NCBI GenBank assembly: GCA_049999765.1
Contig: JBNGIQ010008906.1
Coordinates: 1-22,239, forward strand
Origin: Phaeoceros laevis
Taxonomy: Eukaryota; Anthocerotophyta; Anthocerotopsida; Notothyladales
Direction: 5' to 3'
DNA: 22,239 nucleotides
The first letter of the stretch is position 1, and each line of letters starts with the position of its first letter. This document shows positions 10,130 to 17,485 of this stretch, in pieces. The notes under the pieces are model-generated. The model searched no databases. It was not told the DNA's origin and saw only the letters and a program-made list of their open reading frames with translations. The translations under genes were made by a program, and so were the position numbers.

Positions 10130-10339
10130 GCTTGGTTGGAGCTTTAGAGCGGTAACGAGTGAGAGACGAAGTTTCTCTCGGCTCACTGAAGTTTCTGTAG
10201 TCTAGGTTGAAGTTTCTTAGGCCAATTAGACGTTTCTTAAACGATTAGGTAGATAAACAAACTATCTAAATAGATATACATATATATATATATAGATTAG
10301 ATCTAATAGGTCGCTAACCTTGCACAACTTGAGTGGGAG
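10130..10339 (+). other. Copia 3' non-coding tail with AT repeat and polypurine tract
   Basis: Between the end of pol and the 3' LTR lie a short tandem-like gaagtttct motif (near 10168-10220), a TA dinucleotide run (about 10265-10284) and, directly before the LTR, the purine-rich gagtgggag, a plausible plus-strand priming tract. Confidence 0.6.
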
Positions 10340-10526
10340 TGATAGGATATTGATTATCCTTTAGGTCAAGTCTTAGTTAGCTAACCCTAACGGTTACAAC
10401 TGCCGGTATGTCACGTTCCCATGACACCGAGGGTGTAAGCATTCCAATGCTAAGGATGTACAACGCACACTAGCGCTCGTGCTTTTTTACTCTCGTTCTG
10501 AGTGTCTAATCCCGATCACGTTATCA
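10340..10526 (+). repeat. 3' LTR of the copia element (187 bp)
   Basis: It begins TGATAGG and ends TTATCA, so TG and CA ends and a 5-base terminal inverted repeat are present. Its first part matches the truncated 5' LTR. It is short for a copia LTR but within the range of small elements. The right boundary is fixed by the ATCAC duplication that follows. Confidence 0.85.
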
Positions 10527-10531
10527 ATCAC
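10527..10531. repeat. Target-site duplication, right copy (ATCAC)
   Basis: It matches 7139-7143. On the minus strand the GAT codon it contains is in the COR reading frame, and the same GAT in the left copy is in the caspase reading frame. Confidence 0.88.
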
Positions 10532-13341
10532 TGTATTCCAACAAAACATCATATCCACTTGTGGAAACCCCATATAGATGAATAGCCATTTTTGTTCCCG
10601 CCTCATCCCAACCCTTTGTCTTCCCGGCATCATATAACAAGGCCTGTGGACATTTGAACAAACCATCATTCCTAGTTGTAGATAACATGAAATGAGGCAA
10701 AAGCTGAGGATTTTGATTAAAAACAAATCTTAAAACCAAGCAAGTTGTTTTGATCAAACTAATCACCTGGACTCGAGGAAAAAAGCCCGAGGTGAGAAAG
10801 GTTTGGATGATGTTTGCGCACTCCAACCATGCTCCAAAAAAAAAATGGTGCTCAACATCATCGCTTTGTGATGGCCATTCCAGTTGACGATCAATAAGTT
10901 GCACTTTATCGTCCGCCGCAAAGAGCACAGGGATAAAATACCCATCTCGGTCATACTCATCCTTTCGGGCATAACACAGATGCAAGTTGCACAGCAATTG
11001 GATGAGCTTGTCTGTGGTCATTGGGGTTGGTGAGAGACCCACTCTGCGGAGGGACGCTTCCAACAAAACCTTCAAGCCTTGCGTGGTCACAAATCCTCGT
11101 TTCTTTTCATGAAACGTCAGCTTACGCATGTTCAAGTGATCATATGGACTAAATTCCTCAACCAAATGACCCATGACTCGTTGCCCAAGCAACGAGGGTT
11201 GGCAACAATGAAATCCATGAGGCCATCCAAATAACCTCTCCAGTATCATGCAAGTACAAAGCAACCACTGTCCAGTTCTTGTGGACTAACAACTTGAATT
11301 TGATCATTTGCTCACGCTCTTCGGTGGACAAGGTTGGGTCTTCAGTTTCTGCTGCACATAGATCTTGGAATATCTGTTTTGAAATCTTGGATTTCCATCA
11401 GGGGACAATTGTAGTGCTCGGAACACCAGCCCTCCAAACGAAGCCTTGTTTTTTCGCATATTGCAGGTACCGGAGGAAGGTCAGACATAAGGATGACAAA
11501 TCTCTCTCGCAGCCTTTCTAGAAAGGGTTGCACATAAGTCTCAGAACGCGCATCTAAGAACTCTGGTTGCCCTAAAATGTGGACAAAACCCTTAAACTCA
11601 ACCTGCAGAGCATCTACTTTTTCTTGGAATTCCACTTCAGAATAAGTTGAAGCCAGCAATTCTGTGGTGCAATCTTGAAATGTGATGACTACCACTACCG
11701 AAGGCAAGTGAGGTTGAGAGGGCCTTTGCCTGGAATTGGAAGAAACAAAGCGCAGCCAGTACTTGAACTCATCCTCGAAATCTTGCATGCTCTTCAAATG
11801 CTGTGAAGTCAAATGGTCTAGGTGGCCCGAAGTATGAACCACATCTTTGAGTGGACTGAAAGCGAAGAGCAATATAGTGGAGCCATTGACACTAGGGAAA
11901 ACGGAATCATGCAGTGCGTAGTAGAACGGCTGGCCAGCAAAGTCCTAGAGAGCAACTCGCAAATTGTCTTCATCTATAAGCAAGTTTACCTCAAAACCTC
12001 GAGCTCGCTCCTGCTCTTTAGCATCTTCCAGTGAGTTTGTTTCATCTTGAGGTACTTGGAAACGTGTTCGGTTGCCTGGTTGTAGCCTCAACATGGTGCT
12101 ACAAAGAGTTGTCTTTCCTGAAAAAGGAGCACACAACAATATTCAAGAACTGTATATATGATTAATTGTCCACATCAGCAGCAACAACCATTTGTCAGCT
12201 TGAAATTCAGATATATCTACTTACTATTCGTGAGTGCCTGCTTAGAGCTAGGTGCGTACCTGCAAATGCGTTACCACATAGCACCAAGCGGCATGATTTG
12301 ACTTTGATCTTGGGTAAGGCTGCCAGAGTCCATATGTACTGGACGTTTTGGCGGAGCTCCTCGTCCTCTGTCTCTACCTTGCCAGCTTCTGATAAGGGAG
12401 TAGCCATGAGTTTGATGGACCGGAGCGTAGTGTTGTTGGACAGCATCCTAATGAGGGCATTGTATGCCAGGTCTGCGTCCACACCATTGCACTGAGAGAA
12501 ATCAAGCTCCTTGAGTGTGGAGTTGCTCTCTAGTGCTGGTAAGATGGTGTTGGCCCACTCAAGGCTGGAGTAGGTTGCACGTTGTAGATTGAAGCTGACC
12601 AACTTTTGATTGGATCAAATCATATCCGCAGCCGCAGACGCATCCATCCCATTCATGTTCTCGTCTTTGAGGAGATGTACAACCAAAGTCAGGCTTTGGA
12701 GGGTGTGGCAAATGTTGGCGGATGAGGCAGTTTTAACACCAGCATGGCCAGGCTTGCCGGTAGTGAGCAACTTGATCATTGCATCCGCGGCTGGTGCATC
12801 CACATCCAATTTGAGAGTCTCCAAGACACAATCAGAAAGTCCGGCAATAGCACTCCCAAAGGGGACGGGGCCGCTTCCAGCAAAAATGAAGAGCTCTCTT
12901 AAGCCCCGGTTGGCCCCGAGTGCCTTGGCCAAGGCTTCCGTACCTCGGGAGCAGAGTGGTACATCTTTCAGATAGAGTATGCGGAGGGTGGAGTTGTGGC
13001 GGAGCATGGCGGCCAGAGCCAATCCTCCGCCTTCCTTGCCAAAAGCACCCGTGTTCCAAATATACAACTCCTGGAGGCCTCGGTTGTTCTTGTTCCGGAT
13101 TGAGTCCGCCAAAGCAATGCCACCTTCCTCGCTCATTTTCGCCAGACTTCCGTAAAGTTGCAGTGACTTGAGCGTGGTGTTGTGAAGGATGAGGTGGGCC
13201 AGCATTGCGCACTCCGCTGTTCTCCTGAACCAGTCCGCACAGCCAATTCGAAATGTCAATTGATTTCGCCTCCAACTCGCAGATGACGGCGGCCAGGAGG
13301 GTAAGAAACGGTGCCGAGCCGGAATTCCGCTGTACGTCAAC

Positions 13342-13418
13342 CACAAGTGCAGTGAAATGGTTGCCACAGGGCAGGGCGGCCACAAGTTTAGTGAAATAGT
13401 TGCCACAGGGCAAGGCGC
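13342..13418 (-). repeat. 39-bp tandem duplication inside the ROCO N-terminal coding region
   Basis: 13342-13380 and 13381-13418 are near-identical, sharing agtgaaat(g/a)gttgccacagg. The coding strand therefore contains ALPCGNYFTKLVA followed by ALPCGNHFTALVV, an in-frame 13-codon duplication. Confidence 0.85.
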
Positions 13419-13815
13419 ACAGTGCCAGGGCCACTGCTTCCTTGCATCCTTGCGCTACCGCTTCTTCAAGTTCAGCCGCCACCACCTCTCCAAGCTCCCT
13501 CATGGCCTCCACCTCGCACTCGAACGTCAACACGGAAGTGCCATCTCGCTGGTCAACGTTTTTCGCGTGATTGCGAAAGAAGTCGTGTATGGGGGGGTGA
13601 TCTGAGAGCAGGATTGCGATCGTCCCGATATCGATCTCCCCGATATCGATCAGATTCTGCGTTGTGGAGAGACTGGAACTATCCTTGCTCCATCTCCGCT
13701 TGCGCTTTCCACCCGTGGCCATGATGGATGACGAGTCCGCTGGCGATAGACCTTCGGTGGCGAGCGCAAGCGCTTCCGTATCCTTTGGCAGTAAACACAG
13801 TGGCCACTTCCTCAA

Positions 13816-15026
13816 TGATATGGATGCAGGAGCAAAAGCAACCTTACCCCTTGCCGAGGCCTCACCAAGACGACTGCTAGCTTACACGCTACCTTCCAGC
13901 TCCCTGCTCACAAGCATGTCTGAATGTCTGAATGGGTATTATCAAATCGCGTCAGTTGGTGATTAGTTGGCTATGGCCCCACATCCTCCCACTTTGGCAT
14001 CCGGGACTCATAAAATACATTATTATTATGCCTTGTGGTCAACGCGGGAATGCGGGACTAGACGTCCGTCTACTCCAACTACTGTAGTCTCTCATGATCA
14101 GACTTCTACGCACGGCAGGGCTGCTGTTTGTTGTGGTATGTCGGAGGTAACTAACGCGAGTTACGCGACTCTCTCAATTTTCTTTGTGTCTGTGCCCGTA
14201 GAAAGCTGATGAGGCCACACAAGCGTGTCTGATGGGGCCAAGTGATGGGTTGGTTATGGCGCCACGTCCACCCGCTTGGCATCCAGGATTCACAAAAGTA
14301 CATAATTATTCGGTCGTCAGGTCAACACGGGAATGCGGGAATAGACGGACCGTCACGGACTCACGGACGTCTAGTCTAGCCTCATCAGAGCGGTTTTACT
14401 AAACAGAGTGGTTTTAGTGGTTTTAATATGGTGAACTCCAGGGCCATCAGGGGAGGGAACTACTCTGCATTCGTACTGCTCGGAATCTTGAAGAACATGG
14501 ATTCATGAACGCTCCCAATAATTGTTTACAAGAAATCTTGTAAACCTGGATGCTGCTGCAGTTCGCCTCGGTGATGTTCATGGTGGGGCTCAACTCCTCA
14601 TGGGTCACTTGGCTCGATAATTATAAGCTTGCTTGCAACCAAGGGATGTTCACAGGGCTTTAGCTTGTTCAGCAGCCGCAAATGAACATTGCAAGATTTC
14701 GAGATTAATTAGCTTGAAGATTGTCACTGTCCAATGTCGGTGAATGTCCTATGTCGGTGAGGCTCTTTATAATAAGCAAATATTGTATAAGAAAGTTGCA
14801 AACTTCTCATGTTTTGTTCTGCTTCGATCCTTGAACCAAGGAAACGCTCACAGAAGCGCAAACTACTCATAGCTCATAGGCGAAGAACTTTGTAGCTAGC
14901 CATGACAGCTGCAGCAGATTGTGAATATCAGCCTCACATGGGAGTTCCTCGCAAAATTTTTGTTCTTTCTTCCAATTCACACCAGCACCACGATTACATA
15001 TATATATAGTAGCTGGAGGAGCCTAG
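13816..15026. other. Non-coding, repeat-bearing interval upstream of the ROCO gene
   Basis: No gene is supported. It should hold the former promoter of the ROCO-caspase gene, a diverged pair of direct repeats (13960-14070 and 14243-14354), a 14-bp inverted repeat (14056-14069 with 14363-14376) and a TA run near 14997-15009. Confidence 0.5.
13960..14354. repeat. Diverged direct repeat of about 110 bp (two copies)
   Basis: Copy A (13960-14070) and copy B (14243-14354) share, in the same order, ggctatgg/ggttatgg, ttggcatcc, acataatt-like sequence, gtcaac(g/a)cgggaatgcggga and tagacg(t/g). They look like two old copies of one small element or a segmental duplication. No transposase is near. Confidence 0.75.
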
Positions 15027-15439
15027 TCAGACCTGTGCAACTCCCTTAAGCTTGCTGTCATCACACGTTTGAGATTGCCTCTGGAACCGCAACCTCAAAT
15101 TTCTGCATGGTTTAAGGAGCAGTAGGCCAATAACAGCCACCGCAAAACAGAGGCCAATAACAGCCACCGCAAAACAGAACACAGGGAGCCCTACCAGCAC
15201 AAACTCACAACTCCCGTTATGAAACGTTTCTGGTTGTCATGTAGCACTCTCATCGCGATGCCTGGGCTTGCAAAAGCTCCAACCAAGATGATAATCCCCA
15301 AAATAGCGCTCGAAAACGAGACACCCCTTGTTTTGCCGACTGATAGTTAGTCCTCTCTTCCCCATAAAAAAAATCCCCAGAAGAGTTGCACGAGTACGAA
15401 AGTGAGGACGCCAAATGCTAGGATGTCCCAGAAAGTCAT
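15027..15439 (-). pseudogene. Broken reading frame for an unrecognised protein with three hydrophobic segments
   Basis: From an ATG at 15439 the minus strand reads MTFWDILAFGVLTFVLVQLF, a strongly hydrophobic segment, then WGFFLWGRED and a TAA stop at 15347-15349. The same frame continues with SSAILGIIILVGAFASPGIA, a second hydrophobic segment, and RVLHDNQKRF. After a frame change near 15215 a third segment reads VGLPVFCFAVAVIGL, CFAVAVIGLLLLKP. The duplicated CFAVAVIGL comes from the perfect 27-bp tandem repeat at 15124-15177. Three successive membrane-like segments across two breaks suggest a decayed small membrane-protein gene. I do not recognise the family, and coding status is uncertain; introns could also explain the breaks. 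Confidence 0.4.
15124..15177. repeat. Perfect 27-bp tandem duplication
   Basis: The 27-base unit starting aggccaataacagcc and ending gcaaaacag occupies 15124-15150 and is repeated exactly at 15151-15177. On the minus strand it duplicates nine codons of a hydrophobic stretch. Confidence 0.93.
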
Positions 15440-15822
15440 CACACTATGATGGCTGCTTCAGAGAGCTTGGACGAATTCGAACCGTGCCTGGGGTGCGAGC
15501 AAGCATATGTGACGCATAAGAAGACTGACCCCATTTCCCAAGCATATATGCTTGGGAGCGGTGCGGACCGTCTGGTCAAGCTTGAAAACACCAAGTTCGC
15601 AACAGTTGCAAGGCATATCCTCTACAACAATTGTGTGGCCCTCTAAACATAACTCATACATGAGTGCTCAGACCCAGTTCAAATGGAGAAGTTACTAAGA
15701 GGGTAGGGGTTCTGGGCCAGCTGCCATTGTTTAAGAGTAAAGTTGTAGGTGACAAATGTTTCAAATTCACCAATAGTTATGCAGAGATGTTTAACATCTT
15801 CAGTGCACGTCATTCCTGAGCT
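15440..15822. other. Interval with no recognised gene
   Basis: Overlapping frames of 66-67 codons exist on both strands at 15446-15661, but neither has a recognisable motif. The right part is downstream of the F-box frame and may be its 3' UTR. Confidence 0.4.
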
Positions 15823-16784
15823 CTAATCATCCCAGCCACCCCTGACGGCGAGCGTCGTCTCCAGCACCATTCTCCGAGCTCCAGAATCAAACCTTGCTAC
15901 GGTGAAGAGAGATCCGTCACGCTTCCATGACACGGACATGAGTGAAGAGTCACACAGGACAAGCTGCTCTTGAGAGCTATCGGATTCCAAAGGGCAAACA
16001 CCCTCCCAGACGCACTGATGAAGATCAAATGTCACCGACCACAAACCACCAACAGGCACTTCTCTGCCGTTCCAAACACCTGACCACCTTTGAAGATGCA
16101 GCGATCTATGCTTCGGAAGCTTAACGTGCGGTCCTCCAGTTCTGCACATCGGCTAGGCAGCACAGTCCAAGAGGAAGACCGTGAACAATAGTGCAGTACC
16201 TATCCGGACAACCTAAGGAATCCCCTGGCCCATCGATCTTGGAGCAAAAACCAGTGAGACTATGCGACTGCCCATCGTCGTGCACCTCAAGGTGTCTACC
16301 AGACAGCCAGTGGTTGTAGAATGCAAGCCCTCATCAGCTTCGAAGAGCGTTGGGAGAGGCGGCAATACCCTAAATTGCCTGGTGATGGGATTAGTCACGA
16401 CGATGTCATTGTCCACACGCACACATAGCAACCCTCTGTGACTGGCCAGACAGGTGAACCAGGTGAAGTTCTTGGGTATGTCGTCGGAAGGAGAGAGCCC
16501 AAGGCTGGCAGCTTGCACCAACTTTGCTGTCGCAAATCCATGCCCAGGCAGCCCCGTGAACCCCATTTTGAAAAAAACGTCGGGAAGAAAGACTTCTCTG
16601 CAGGGGCTAGTTTGTCCGCGCAAAGCTTGCTGAAATAGGGCGAAGATATTATCTCCTGCCATTGGTGGCACACCAAACCTGCCCTGATGCCATCATTTCG
16701 TGGGATTCCCGCGAGAATCTTCTCTAGGAGGTCCTGCACCCTGGTGATATCGCTCTCATCTTCCTCCTCGCCGGCTCGTTTCAT
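15823..16784 (-). pseudogene. F-box protein gene, frameshifted in this sequence
   Basis: F-box proteins recruit substrates to SCF ubiquitin ligases through SKP1. The first frame (from Met at 16784) has the F-box at about residues 18-55: DLLEKILAGIPRNDGIRAGL then VCHQWQEIISSPYFSKL. It leaves frame at a run of seven A on the plus strand (16571-16577). The continuing frame gives FFKMGFTGLPGHGFATAK and the plant F-box-associated type motif LASHRGLLCVRVDNDIVVTN then PITRQFRVLPPLP. A third segment (16149-15823) reads VTFDLHQCVWEGVC and ends in RGGWDD before a TAG at 15823-15825. Between 16212 and 16150 the frame changes again; a GT-AG intron is possible there (gtactg to cctag on the minus strand). 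If the homopolymer length is a sequencing error, this could be an intact gene. Confidence 0.7.
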
Positions 16785-17485
16785 ACCAGCAAATGGAAAG
16801 AAGCTACAGCAGCTTTGTTGCGTGATTGCAAGTATGTGTCTCTTGTTTGCGTGTTAGAAGGAACTTTTTCAGCACTTTTAGAAGTTGCATGAACATGTCT
16901 CTAAAATTCTAAACGAAGACTTTAATGTGATTTGCGCTTTCTAACACTGCTATATGTCGCAGTGACATCGTCCTGTGTCACTCTCTTGCATGGTCTAAAG
17001 TCTAACTCAATGGTCGTGGAGCGGTAATCGAAAATTGAAACGAAGGCACGTGGTCCCTGGAACCTCCACATCACGGGAGTGACCAAGAGGCAGTTGGTGT
17101 AGCAAGCCGGAGACAGGCATCCATCCCACTCGTGCAACACAGTGGATGCCTTGCTGCGACGGCATGCGCAAGTCGTCGGGTGCAATCAGAACTTCCTGCT
17201 GCGTCACCTTCTCCGCAACGTCGTTAGCCAGCACCCTGAGCCCCCCGGCTGGCCGCAGCTGCGGCACCACTCATTGCCGGCCTCTTTGCAGCACCAGCTC
17301 CGGTAGGGCCTGCTTGCTCCCTGCTGCAGCACATTTGATTTAATTCCTTGTTGGATCTCTGAACGTTGAATGAATCTGGCCGGAGTAGCATTTTCTTGGC
17401 GAGCTTCTGCGCGGGTGTCACAATTCTGAATTGACATGCAGGGCGTGGGCGTAATCGCCGGGATATATCACCAGCAGACAATCTA
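16785..17485. other. Divergent intergenic region between the F-box and SPATA20 genes
   Basis: The two flanking genes point away from each other, so promoters for both should lie here. I see no clear TATA box at a convincing distance. Minus-strand frames (17529-17224, 17270-17007) have Ser/Arg/Ala-rich composition at the start but no recognisable domain, so no gene is called. Confidence 0.45.

Larger units (their letters stand above)
7144..10526 (+). mobile_element. Defective Ty1/copia LTR retrotransposon inserted in the LRR-Roc-COR-caspase gene
   Basis: The element starts TGATAGG and ends TTATCA, giving short terminal inverted repeats TGATA/TATCA, and is flanked by ATCAC on both sides. Inside, in copia order, are a pre-integrase zinc finger end, integrase, reverse transcriptase and RNase H. 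A purine-rich tract (gagtgggag) stands directly before the 3' LTR. The 5' LTR keeps only its first 57 or so bases and runs straight into the zinc-finger region. Most of the 5' LTR, the primer binding site, gag and protease are therefore missing. Because the target duplication is intact, this deletion occurred inside the element after, or during, insertion. Several frameshifts and a stop make it non-autonomous. It lies antisense to the host gene. Confidence 0.9.
10527..13722 (-). pseudogene. LRR-Roc-COR (ROCO, TORNADO1-like) part of the disrupted LRR-Roc-COR-caspase gene
   Basis: Start chosen at the Met of MATGGKRKRRW (13722); an in-frame Met at 13815 is an alternative. An N-terminal helical region is followed by leucine-rich repeats (NTTLKSLQLYG, NSTLRILYLKDVPL, NRGLRELFIF, TLQSLTLVV, NSTLKELDFSQCNG). 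The Roc GTPase follows: P-loop GNAFAGKTTLC split by a 142-bp intron (12118-12259), switch-like DFAGQPFYYALHDS, and VVVVITFQD in the NKxD position. COR follows with EEFSPYDHLNMRKLTFHEKK, LLCNLHLCYARKDEYDRDGY and FIPVLF. Damage: a frameshift near 13200-13235, TGA at 12615-12617, TAG at 11945-11947 just before DFAGQ, frameshifts near 11370-11390 and 11180-11200, then the copia insertion. In plants the known relative is TORNADO1 (LRR plus Roc-COR-like). Roc-COR proteins are GTP-switch scaffolds. This copy cannot make the full protein. Confidence 0.85.

Noticed and set aside
10265-10284. TA run as a promoter TATA region
   Set aside because: It is a simple dinucleotide repeat inside the retrotransposon tail with no gene start at a fitting distance.
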